Positions 1 through 7,708 of a DNA stretch of 64,000 nucleotides are shown here, piece by piece. The position numbers were made by a program, and so were the translations under genes. The stretch's first letter is position 1. Every line of letters starts with the position of its first letter. The notes below the pieces were generated by a model, which had not been told where the DNA came from, made no database searches, and was given only the letters and a program-made list of their open reading frames with translations. The stretch comes from Pseudomonas nitroreducens NBRC 12694 (GTDB taxonomy: Bacteria; Pseudomonadota; Gammaproteobacteria; Pseudomonadales; Pseudomonadaceae), in contig NZ_BDAI01000004.1 in NCBI RefSeq assembly GCF_002091755.1, forward strand, positions 310,001 to 374,000, in the 5' to 3' direction.

Positions 1-1
1 C

Positions 2-442
2 GACTGGGTCGCCGAACTCGACCGCGAAATCCGCCGCGAGCCCGGCCGCGTGGTGCTGATCGCCCACAGCCTGGGCTGCGTCACCGTCGCCGCCTGGGCG
101 GCCCGCGCCGATCGTCGTGCGCTGGCCCAGGTATCCGGCGCCCTGCTGGTTGCGCCAGCGGATGTGGAACGGGAAACCTGCCACGACGCGCTGCGCAACT
201 TTGCCCCCATTGCCGCCCAGACGCTGCCGTTCCCGACGGTGCTGGTAGGTTCGGACAACGACGCCGCCTGCAGCCCGCAGCGCGCCATGGCGCTGGGTCG
301 CATCTGGGGTGCCGAAACCGTGATCCTGCCCTCCGCCGGGCACATCAACGTGAAATCCGGCCACGGCGCCTGGGAAGCGGGCTACCGTCATCTGTATCGC
401 CTGCAGTACCTGATCGACCAGCAGTCGCGTCAGCGCGCCTGA
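2..442 (+). CDS. RBBP9/YdeN-family serine hydrolase (5' end outside window)
   Basis: The reading frame is open from base 2, so the start lies upstream of the window. The visible part carries the alpha/beta-hydrolase nucleophile elbow AHSLG near the front (serine nucleophile), a late Asp region (VGSDNDAAC), and a catalytic His in SAGHIN close to the C-terminus. Order and size match the compact RBBP9/YdeN family of about 180-190 residues, so only the first 35-40 residues are missing. The family consists of small cytosolic serine hydrolases whose natural substrates are mostly unknown, and the sequence gives no substrate clue. A 10-bp perfect hairpin follows the stop codon. Confidence 0.85.
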   Translation, partial: DWVAELDREIRREPGRVVLIAHSLGCVTVAAWAARADRRALAQVSGALLVAPADVERETCHDALRNFAPIAAQTLPFPTVLVGSDNDAACSPQRAMALGRIWGAETVILPSAGHINVKSGHGAWEAGYRHLYRLQYLIDQQSRQRA

Positions 443-453
443 GCCACGCAAGC

Positions 454-477
454 GGGTGCGGCATGAGTGCCGCACCC
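454..477 (+). other. Hairpin after the hydrolase gene, no U-tract
   Basis: GGGTGCGGCA, loop TGAG, then TGCCGCACCC form a perfect 10-bp stem 12 bases past the hydrolase stop. No T-run follows, so it is either a weak terminator or an mRNA 3'-end stabiliser. Confidence 0.5.
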
Positions 478-535
478 CATCCCCTCGGCGCGCGGATTCG
501 GTTAGGGTGAGGCACAGCCCCCGCCGGAGACCGCC

Positions 536-1933
536 ATGCCACCGTTGCACGATCTGTCCGCCGTCGAACTGCTCGCCCTCTACCGCTCGCACCAGCTTTC
601 CCCGGTCGAGTACCTCGACCATCTGATCGCCCATATCGAACGCTGGGAACCGCAGCTCTGCGCCCTCTATGCCTTCGACCCGCAGCGCGCGATCGAGCAG
701 GCGCGGCGCTCCGAGGCGCGCTGGATCCGCTGCGCTCCCTGCGGCGAGCTGGACGGCGTACCGGTGACCATCAAGGAACTGATCGCCACCACCGGCGACC
801 CGATTCCGCAGGGCAGCGCCGCCACCCTCCTGCAACCGGCGACCGGCAACGCTCCGCCCGCCGCGCGGATGAACGAGGCCGGCGCCATCCTGCTGGGCAA
901 GACCACGGTGCCGGACTTCGGCATGCTCTCCTCCGGGCTGTCCAGCTTCCACAAGCTGGCCCGCAACCCCTGGGACCTGCGCATGAACCCGGGCGGCTCC
1001 AGCGCCGGTGCAGCCTCGGCGGCAGCGGCCGGCTACGGGCCGCTGCACATCGGCACCGACATCGGCGGCTCGGTGCGCCTGCCGGCGGGCTGGTGCGGGC
1101 TGGTCGGCTTCAAGCCGAGCCTGGGGCGAATCCCCATCGATCCCTACTTCACAGGGCGCTGCGCCGGCCCCATGACCCGCACACTGGACGACGCGGCGCT
1201 GATGATGAGGCACCTGGCGCGCCCCGACTGGCGTGACGCTACGGCCCTGCCGCCGGCCGATCTCAACTGGCACATCGACTACGCCGAGGTGCGCGGCCTG
1301 CGCATCGGACTGCAGCTGGACCCCGGCTGCGGCCTGCGCCCCGAGCCCGAGGTGTGCGCTGCGGTGGAAGCCGCCGCAAGACAGTTCGCCGATGCCGGCG
1401 CGGAAATCATCGAGGTTCGGCCGATCCTCGACCGCGAGCTGCTCGAGGGCCTGGACAGGTTCTGGCGCGCGCGCCTGTGGGCCGAGCTGGAGAACCTGCC
1501 GGTGGAGCGCCAGGCCAAGGTACTGCCCTACATCTTCCAATGGGCCGAGGGCGGCGCGGCGGTGAGCGGTGCCGAAGCAGTGCGCGGCTTCAACCAGACG
1601 TTCGAGATGCGCCGCCGGGCCGCCGAGCAGTTCCAGGAGATCGACTTCCTGCTCTCGCCGACCAACCAGGTCGCCGCTTTCCCGGCCGAATGGGCATCAC
1701 CGACCAACGACCCGGCGCAGCCCTTTGAGCACATCGGCTTCACCGTGCCGTGGAACATGTCCGAGCAACCGGCACTCTCAATCAACTGCGGCTTCACCGC
1801 CGACGGCATGCCCATCGGCCTGCAGATCGTCGGCCCGCGCTTCGCCGACGTCGAGGTGCTGCGCCTGGGCAAGGCCTACGAACACTGGCGCGGCCCCATC
1901 CACCGTTGGCCGCAGTATCCGGCAGCCAGCTAA
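536..1933 (+). CDS. Amidase-signature family amidase
   Basis: This 465-residue protein belongs to the amidase signature family, which hydrolyses amide bonds with a Ser-cisSer-Lys triad. The triad is visible: Lys80 in VTIKEL, Ser155/Ser156 in the GGSSAG loop, and Ser179 in GTDIGGSVRLPA. The length is normal for a stand-alone cytoplasmic amidase. It is not GatA, because no gatB or gatC lies nearby and the C-terminal region resembles catabolic amidases. GGAGA lies 8 bases before the ATG and supports this start. The next gene, cardiolipin synthase, follows after 42 bp. The substrate cannot be read from sequence. Confidence 0.9.
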   Translation: MPPLHDLSAVELLALYRSHQLSPVEYLDHLIAHIERWEPQLCALYAFDPQRAIEQARRSEARWIRCAPCGELDGVPVTIKELIATTGDPIPQGSAATLLQPATGNAPPAARMNEAGAILLGKTTVPDFGMLSSGLSSFHKLARNPWDLRMNPGGSSAGAASAAAAGYGPLHIGTDIGGSVRLPAGWCGLVGFKPSLGRIPIDPYFTGRCAGPMTRTLDDAALMMRHLARPDWRDATALPPADLNWHIDYAEVRGLRIGLQLDPGCGLRPEPEVCAAVEAAARQFADAGAEIIEVRPILDRELLEGLDRFWRARLWAELENLPVERQAKVLPYIFQWAEGGAAVSGAEAVRGFNQTFEMRRRAAEQFQEIDFLLSPTNQVAAFPAEWASPTNDPAQPFEHIGFTVPWNMSEQPALSINCGFTADGMPIGLQIVGPRFADVEVLRLGKAYEHWRGPIHRWPQYPAAS

Positions 1934-1975
1934 GCTCAGCCCAATCGCCGACCACAAGGAACCGATCGCGCGCCC

Positions 1976-3409
1976 ATGCATTACTCCGCCTACATCGCCC
2001 ACTTCCTGGTGGTGGTCCAGTTGCTCGGGATCATCGCTGCGGTCCATGCCGTGCTCAGCGTGCGCACCGCGCAGGGTGCCATTGCCTGGGCGACCTCGCT
2101 GGTATTCATGCCGCTGCTGACCCTGGTGCCCTACCTGGTCTTCGGCCGTAGCCGCTTCGACGCCTACATCGGCGCGCGCCGGCAAGCCAACGAGGAGATG
2201 CACGTGGCCGCCGCCGAGCTGGACTGGCGCCCCTGGGTGGAAGAGGCGCTCGCCGCCCGCCAGTACGATGGCTACAAGGCGCTCAAGGCGATGGTCGGGC
2301 TGGCGCGCATGCCGACGCTGGCGAACAACGAGGTGCGCCTGCTGGCGAACGGCAAGGCGTCCTTCGATGCGATGTTCGAAGCCATCTCGGCGGCAAAGAA
2401 AGTCGTGCTGGTGCAGTTCTTCATCATCCGCGACGACGCCCTCGGCCAGCGCCTGGCGCAGCTGCTGCTGGAGCGCGCGGCGAATGGCGTCGACGTGTTC
2501 CTGCTGTACGACGGCATCGGTAGCCACGCGCTGCCGCGCCGCTATATCGACAAGCTGCGCCAGGGCGGCGTGCAGGTGCATGCGTTCAGCACCGGCAGCG
2601 GGATGATCAATCGCTTCCAGGTGAACTTCCGCAACCATCGCAAGATAGTGGTCGTCGATGGCCTGCGCGGCTTCGTCGGCGGGCACAACGTCGGCGTCGA
2701 ATACCTGGGCGAGAAGCCGCCGCTGGCGCCCTGGCGCGATACTCACATCGAACTGCGCGGGCCGGCGGTGGCGTGCCTGCAGGAATGTTTCGCCGAGGAC
2801 TGGTTCTGGGCCACCCATACCCTGCCGACGCTGATCCTGCCCGATGGCTACGACGATGCCGGGATGCTTTGCCAGGTCGTCCCCAGCGGCCCGGCGGACC
2901 CCCAGGAAACCTGCTCGCTGTTCTTCGTCGAATCGATCAACGCGGCGGTTGAGCGGGTGTGGATCACCACGCCCTACTTCGTCCCGGACGAAGCCGTCGC
3001 TGCTGCCTTGCGCCTGGCGGTGCTGCGCGGCGTGGATGTGCGCATCCTGTTGCCCTCGCGGCCGGACCACAAGACGGTCTACGCCGCCTCCAGCCTCTAC
3101 GCCCTGGAGGCCGTGCGTGCTGGCGTGCGGGTGTTCCGCTACCAGCCGGGGTTCCTGCACCAGAAGGTGGTGCTGATCGACCACGACAGCGCCGCGGTGG
3201 GCAGCGCCAACCTGGACAACCGCTCCTTCCGCCTGAACTTCGAGATCATGGTGATCACCGTCGACGAAGGCTTCGCCCGCGACGTGGAAGCCATGCTGGA
3301 AGAGGACTTCGCCCAGTCGGTGGAGATGACCCTGGACGACCGCAGGCGCGTGCACCGGCTGCAGCAACTGGGGATGCGGGTGGCGCGGCTGGTGTCGCCG
3401 ATTCTCTGA
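1976..3409 (+). CDS. cls: Cardiolipin synthase (phospholipase D superfamily)
   Basis: This 477-residue inner-membrane enzyme condenses two phosphatidylglycerols into cardiolipin and glycerol. Two hydrophobic N-terminal segments (about residues 4-26 and 36-58) anchor it. Two HKD motifs follow: NHRKIVVVDG in the first half and LHQKVVLIDHDSAAVGSAN in the second, each with the His, Lys and Asp of the PLD fold. Length and layout match ClsA-type enzymes. The nearest purine-rich stretch (CAAGGAACC) is rather far from the ATG, so the start is likely but not certain. A strong bidirectional terminator follows the stop. Confidence 0.93.
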   Translation: MHYSAYIAHFLVVVQLLGIIAAVHAVLSVRTAQGAIAWATSLVFMPLLTLVPYLVFGRSRFDAYIGARRQANEEMHVAAAELDWRPWVEEALAARQYDGYKALKAMVGLARMPTLANNEVRLLANGKASFDAMFEAISAAKKVVLVQFFIIRDDALGQRLAQLLLERAANGVDVFLLYDGIGSHALPRRYIDKLRQGGVQVHAFSTGSGMINRFQVNFRNHRKIVVVDGLRGFVGGHNVGVEYLGEKPPLAPWRDTHIELRGPAVACLQECFAEDWFWATHTLPTLILPDGYDDAGMLCQVVPSGPADPQETCSLFFVESINAAVERVWITTPYFVPDEAVAAALRLAVLRGVDVRILLPSRPDHKTVYAASSLYALEAVRAGVRVFRYQPGFLHQKVVLIDHDSAAVGSANLDNRSFRLNFEIMVITVDEGFARDVEAMLEEDFAQSVEMTLDDRRRVHRLQQLGMRVARLVSPIL

Positions 3410-3438
3410 GAGTCCGGCAAATTCCGCACAAAAGAAAA

Positions 3439-3475
3439 CGCCCGACTCACTCTCGTGAGCCGGGCGTTTCTTTCT
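3439..3475. terminator. Bidirectional rho-independent terminator between cls and ahpF
   Basis: CGCCCGACTCAC, loop TCTC, GTGAGCCGGGCG forms an 11-pair stem with one internal mismatch. It is preceded by an A-rich run (AAAAGAAAA) and followed by TTTCTTTCT. It lies between the convergent stops of cls (+) and ahpF (-) and can serve both. Confidence 0.9.
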
Positions 3476-3489
3476 CTAGCGCGAGGTCA

Positions 3490-5055
3490 TCAGGCTGGCG
3501 CGGAGGAGCGGATCAGGTGATCGAAGGCGGAAAGCGACGCCTTGGCGCCTTCGCCGACCGCGATCACGATCTGCTTGTACGGTACGGTGGTCACGTCGCC
3601 GGCGGCGAAGATGCCGGGCAGCGAGGTTTCACCACGGGCGTCGACGATGATCTCGCCACGCGGGCTCAGCTCAATGGTGCCTTTGAGCCATTCGCTGTTG
3701 GGCAGCAGGCCGATCTGCACGAAAATGCCTTCCAGGTCGATGGACTTGAACTCTTCCGAGTTGCGGTCCTTGTAGACCAGGCCGGTGACCTTCTGGCCAT
3801 CGCCTTTCACTTCGCTGGTCAGCGCGCTGGTGATCACGTCCACGTTCGGCAGGCTGAACAGCTTGCGCTGCAGCACGGCGTCGGCGCGCAGCTTGCTGTC
3901 GAACTCCAGCAGGGTCACGTGGGAGACGATACCGGCCAGGTCGATGGCCGCTTCGACGCCGGAGTTGCCGCCGCCGATCACCGCCACGCGCTTGCCCTTG
4001 AACAGCGGGCCATCGCAGTGCGGGCAGAAGCACACGCCCTTGGCCTTGTACTCCTTCTCGCCCGGCACGCCCATTTCGCGCCAGCGGGCGCCGGTGGCCA
4101 GGATCACGGACTTGGCCTTCAGGCTGCCGCCGCCCTCGAACTGCACTTCGTGCAGGCCGCCGACGCTCTTGGCCGGAATCAGCGCGCTGGCGCGCTGCAG
4201 GTTCATGATGTCGACGTCATAGTGCTTGACGTGCTCTTCGAGCTGGCGCGCCAGTTTCGGGCCTTCGGTCTCGGTCACCGAGATGAAGTTCTCGATGGCC
4301 ATGGTGTCCAGCACCTGGCCGCCGAAACGCTCGGCGGCAACGCCGGTGCGGATGCCCTTGCGGGCGGCGTAGATCGCAGCCGCAGCGCCGGCCGGGCCAC
4401 CGCCGACGACCAGGACGTCGAACTCTTCTTTGGCCGACAGCTTCTCGGCTTCGCGGGCAGCGGCGCCGGTGTCGATCTTGGCGAGGATTTCTTCCACGCC
4501 CATGCGGCCCTGGCTGAACACTTCGCCGTTCAGGTAGATGCTCGGCACCGACATGATCTGGCGCTGCTCGACTTCATCCTGGAACAGCGCGCCGTCGATG
4601 GCGACGTGGCGGATGTTCGGGTTGAGCACGGCCATCAGGTTCAGCGCCTGCACCACGTCCGGGCAGTTCTGGCAGGACAGCGAGAAGTAGGTTTCGAACT
4701 CGAACGTTCCCTGCACGCCCTTGACCTGCTCGATCACGTCGGCCTCGAGCTTGGACGGGTGGCCGCCGACCTGCAGCAGCGCCAGCACCAGGGAAGTGAA
4801 TTCGTGGCCCATGGGGATACCGGCGAAAGTCAGGCCGATGTTCGCCCCCGGGCGGTTCAGCGAGAACGACGGCTTGCGGGCGTCGCTGCCATCTTCTCGC
4901 AGGGTGATCTTGTCGGTCAGGCCGACGATGTCGTGCAGCAGTTCGCTCAGTTCGCGGGATTTGTCGCTGTCATCGAGGGAAGCGACGATCTCGAACGGCT
5001 GCTGAACCTTTTCCAGGTAGGCCTTCAACTGGGTTTTAAGAGTGGCGTCCAACAT
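3490..5055 (-). CDS. ahpF: Alkyl hydroperoxide reductase subunit F
   Basis: AhpF is a cytoplasmic flavoprotein disulfide reductase that passes electrons from NAD(P)H to AhpC. The 521-residue protein has the usual layout. An N-terminal double thioredoxin-like domain carries the transfer disulfide Cys128/Cys131 (CQNC). FAD binding is at VVGGGPAG (about 217-224). The thioredoxin-reductase-type active site is Cys344-Pro-His-Cys347, and a second nucleotide-binding loop is AVIGGGNSG. An ATAGDV-like FAD motif (FAAGDVTTVP) lies near the end. The gene follows ahpC on the same strand after a 197-bp gap that contains a strong hairpin, so its dose may be set separately from ahpC. Confidence 0.96.
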   Translation of the reverse strand: MLDATLKTQLKAYLEKVQQPFEIVASLDDSDKSRELSELLHDIVGLTDKITLREDGSDARKPSFSLNRPGANIGLTFAGIPMGHEFTSLVLALLQVGGHPSKLEADVIEQVKGVQGTFEFETYFSLSCQNCPDVVQALNLMAVLNPNIRHVAIDGALFQDEVEQRQIMSVPSIYLNGEVFSQGRMGVEEILAKIDTGAAAREAEKLSAKEEFDVLVVGGGPAGAAAAIYAARKGIRTGVAAERFGGQVLDTMAIENFISVTETEGPKLARQLEEHVKHYDVDIMNLQRASALIPAKSVGGLHEVQFEGGGSLKAKSVILATGARWREMGVPGEKEYKAKGVCFCPHCDGPLFKGKRVAVIGGGNSGVEAAIDLAGIVSHVTLLEFDSKLRADAVLQRKLFSLPNVDVITSALTSEVKGDGQKVTGLVYKDRNSEEFKSIDLEGIFVQIGLLPNSEWLKGTIELSPRGEIIVDARGETSLPGIFAAGDVTTVPYKQIVIAVGEGAKASLSAFDHLIRSSAPA

Positions 5056-5208
5056 GATCCAGATCCTCGGAATTTGAGCAAAGGGGTTCCCCGGCGAGCC
5101 TTCTGGCCCACCCTACGCACGCTTTTGGCTTTAGGCAGGGAGGATGCCGGTAGGCATCCTCGGGGTACTGCAAAACGGTGGGGGAAGCGCTGTGGGCGGG
5201 CGCCCGGT

Positions 5209-5237
5209 GGTTGCGCGGCAGGAGCTGCCGCGCAACC
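5209..5237 (-). other. Perfect 12-bp stem-loop in the ahpC-ahpF gap
   Basis: GGTTGCGCGGCA, loop GGAGC, TGCCGCGCAACC is a perfect 12-bp stem that begins 16 bases after the ahpC stop. The bases that follow on the ahpC strand are GC-rich rather than T-rich. This fits an RNA-stabilising or processing hairpin, or a partial terminator, better than a full terminator. It could make ahpC mRNA more abundant than ahpF. Confidence 0.6.
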
Positions 5238-5252
5238 GCTTCCCGGCCGTTC

Positions 5253-5816
5253 TTAGATCTTGCCGACCAGGTCCAGGGACGGAGCCAGGGTCTTCTCGCC
5301 TTCTTTCCACTTGGCCGGGCAGACTTCGCCCGGGTGAGCGGCGGTGTACTGGGCAGCTTTCAGCTTGCGCAGGGTCTCGCCGACGTCACGAGCGATCTCG
5401 TTGGAGTGGATTTCGACGGTCTTGATCACGCCTTCCGGGTTGATCACGAAGGTGCCGCGCAGGGCCAGGCCTTCTTCCGGGATGTGCACGCCGAAAGCGT
5501 TGGTCAGCTGGTGAGTCGGGTCGCCGATCAGCGGGAACTGAGCCTTGCCAACAGCCGGGGAGGTTTCGTGCCACACCTTGTGGGAGAAGTGGGTGTCGGT
5601 GGTCACGATGTAAACCTCGGTACCAGCGTCACGGAACGCAGCGTAGTTATTGGCGGCGTCTTCGATCTCGGTCGGGCAGTTGAAGGTGAAGGCTGCCGGC
5701 ATGAAGATCAGTACCGACCACTTGCCCTTCAGGGACTGCTCGGTGACTTCGATGAACTTGCCATTATGGAAAGCGTTGACCTTGAACGGTTGGACTTGGG
5801 TGTTGATCAGGTTCAT
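5253..5816 (-). CDS. ahpC: Alkyl hydroperoxide reductase subunit C (2-Cys peroxiredoxin)
   Basis: AhpC reduces H2O2, organic peroxides and peroxynitrite in the cytoplasm and is re-reduced by AhpF. The 187-residue protein has the peroxidatic Cys47 in FTFNCPTE and the resolving Cys166 in GEVCPAKW, as in the typical 2-Cys AhpC1/Prx1 class. GAGG sits about 8 bases before the ATG. ahpF follows downstream on the same strand. Family knowledge predicts OxyR control, and the upstream region has a candidate site. Confidence 0.97.
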   Translation of the reverse strand: MNLINTQVQPFKVNAFHNGKFIEVTEQSLKGKWSVLIFMPAAFTFNCPTEIEDAANNYAAFRDAGTEVYIVTTDTHFSHKVWHETSPAVGKAQFPLIGDPTHQLTNAFGVHIPEEGLALRGTFVINPEGVIKTVEIHSNEIARDVGETLRKLKAAQYTAAHPGEVCPAKWKEGEKTLAPSLDLVGKI

Positions 5817-6283
5817 TAGGCAATTCCTCGTAGAGAGTTGTCGTTTAATCGAGTGGGTCGATCGTTAGAAATTCGACAGGTAGAAGATTATCGTCTGATG
5901 ACAAAAAAGGCCCATTGATTTAGGGCATTAGGAATATTGAGTATTTCTATGAGGGCAGCTATAAAAGGAAGAAGTTTCCTATCAAGCGAAACGCGGGATC
6001 CTACACCTGAATTCCCGCTTCAAGGGCTCTGCCTGGCGGCTTCAAGCCCTCCCCCCGAGTCCGGCGGCTTGCACCGGTCTTCACACCTTGGCGCGAAAGC
6101 CGCTCGAGGGCAACGGCAAACGCGACGTACGGTGCCTCGCCCTGCCTTGCCAGCCCCTGCTTTTTTGCCCTGCCCGCCCACGCGCCTATGCTTGTTTGCG
6201 TGGGCCGCTAACGCAGGGTTCTCGCCCGTTCCGGTCAGCCTTCGCGAAGCGGCACGCCGCACGCATGACGACGAGGACTCCCG
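5817..6283 (-). promoter_or_regulatory. ahpC promoter region, candidate OxyR site, shared with divergent xdhA
   Basis: This 467-bp gap separates ahpC (-) from xdhA (+). Read toward ahpC, an AT-rich stretch at about 5860-5900 has GATA- and TCTA-type half-sites spaced roughly 10-11 bp apart, as expected for OxyR, but the match to the four-part consensus is loose. The candidate rests mainly on ahpC being a classical OxyR target. An inverted repeat GCGGGA...TCCCGC lies near 5990-6025. I see no ORF with coding character in 5940-6283. GAGGAC just before 6284 is the xdhA ribosome site. Confidence 0.35.
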
Positions 6284-7708
6284 ATGATCCAGTTCCTGCT
6301 CGGCGAAGAAGCAGTCCAGGCCGACGGGTTCGCGCCCGAGACCAGCCTGCTCGACTACCTGCGCATCCACCGCGCCCGCACCGGCACCAAGGAGGGCTGC
6401 GCCTCGGGCGACTGCGGCGCCTGTACCGTGGTGCTCGCCGAGCCCGAGGGCGAAGCCTTGCGCTACCGTGCGGTGAACGCCTGCATCACGTTGCTGGGGG
6501 CGGTCCACGGACGCCAGGTGCTGACCGTTGAGCACCTGGGCGAACCCGGCGCGCTGCACCCGGTCCAGCAGGCCATGGTCGATTGCCACGGCTCGCAGTG
6601 CGGCTTCTGCACACCCGGCATCGTCATGTCGCTGTTCTCCTGGCACCATTCACCGCCGCCACATAGCCGCGAGACGGCGCTGACGGCACTTTCGGGCAAC
6701 CTGTGCCGCTGCACCGGCTACCGGCCGATCCTCGATGCCGCCGCGCAGATCGCCGGACAGCCGTGCCTGGACAGCTTCGAGCAGAACAGTGCCCTGACGG
6801 TCGCCCGCCTGCGGGACATCTCCACAGCCGGCGCCCTTTGCGAAGGCATGGCGCAGGCCTGGTTGCCCGGTTCGCTTGACGAATTGGACGACTTGCTTCA
6901 GCGCCATCCGCAGGCGCGGCTGATCGCCGGCGGCACCGACCTGGCGCTTGAAGCGACGCAGAACCTCAAAGCGTTCACGGCGCTCATCCACCTCGACCGC
7001 GTCGACGAGCTGCAACGCCTGGAACGCCATGCCGACCACCTGCTGATCGGTGCCGCGCGCCCCTATGCCGACTGCCTCGCTGCACTGGACGAATTCCCCG
7101 GCGTGAGCGCCTTGCTGGAACGCCTCGGCTCCCTGCAGATCCGCCAGCGCGGCACCCTGGGCGGCAACATCGCCAACGCCTCGCCCATCGGCGACACGCC
7201 GCCGGTATTGCTGGCCCTGGATGCGACGTTGCGCCTGCGCCAGTCGGGAGCCGTGCGCGAGGTGCCTGTCGATGGATTCTTCACCGGCTATCGCAAGACC
7301 GTCCTGCAGCCCGGCGAGTACATCGAAGCGGTGTTGATCCCGCGCCTGGGCAGCCACCAGCGGTTCCGCGTCGACAAGGTGTCCAAACGCCGCGACGACG
7401 ACATTTCCGCCGTGTGCATGGCGCTGCGACTGGACCTCGATGACAACGCCATCGTCACCGATGTGCGCCTTGCCTACGGCGGCATGGCGGCCACGCCCCT
7501 GCGCGGCCTGCGGACCGAAGCGGCGCTGCGCGGCAAGCCATTCGACACAGCGGCCGTCGTTGCGGCGCAGGCCGCGATCCCGGAGGATTTCCAGCCCATC
7601 GACGACCTGCGCGCCAGCGCCGCCTATCGCCTGAAGGTGGCGCAGAACCTGCTGCAGCGCGCACTACTGGAATGGTCCGACAATGCCGCGGAGGTGCGCC
7701 ATGCGTAG
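6284..7708 (+). CDS. xdhA: Xanthine dehydrogenase, Fe-S/FAD subunit
   Basis: This small subunit of bacterial xanthine dehydrogenase oxidises hypoxanthine to xanthine to urate together with XdhB. The N-terminal plant-type [2Fe-2S] cluster uses Cys39, Cys44, Cys47 and Cys67. The second cluster uses Cys106, Cys109, Cys141 and Cys143 (CGFC and CRC). The FAD-binding domain begins near residue 190 (LIAGGTDL and GTLGGNIANASPIGD). The C-terminal CO-dehydrogenase flavoprotein domain completes 474 residues, a normal length. GAGGACTCCCG precedes the ATG. The stop overlaps the start of xdhB by 8 bp, which indicates translational coupling. Confidence 0.96.
   Translation: MIQFLLGEEAVQADGFAPETSLLDYLRIHRARTGTKEGCASGDCGACTVVLAEPEGEALRYRAVNACITLLGAVHGRQVLTVEHLGEPGALHPVQQAMVDCHGSQCGFCTPGIVMSLFSWHHSPPPHSRETALTALSGNLCRCTGYRPILDAAAQIAGQPCLDSFEQNSALTVARLRDISTAGALCEGMAQAWLPGSLDELDDLLQRHPQARLIAGGTDLALEATQNLKAFTALIHLDRVDELQRLERHADHLLIGAARPYADCLAALDEFPGVSALLERLGSLQIRQRGTLGGNIANASPIGDTPPVLLALDATLRLRQSGAVREVPVDGFFTGYRKTVLQPGEYIEAVLIPRLGSHQRFRVDKVSKRRDDDISAVCMALRLDLDDNAIVTDVRLAYGGMAATPLRGLRTEAALRGKPFDTAAVVAAQAAIPEDFQPIDDLRASAAYRLKVAQNLLQRALLEWSDNAAEVRHA

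Noticed and set aside
1778..3367. 529-codon antisense open frame opposite cls
   Set aside because: Shadow of the cls coding frame; composition (His, Gln, Val runs) is typical of antisense frames in GC-rich DNA.
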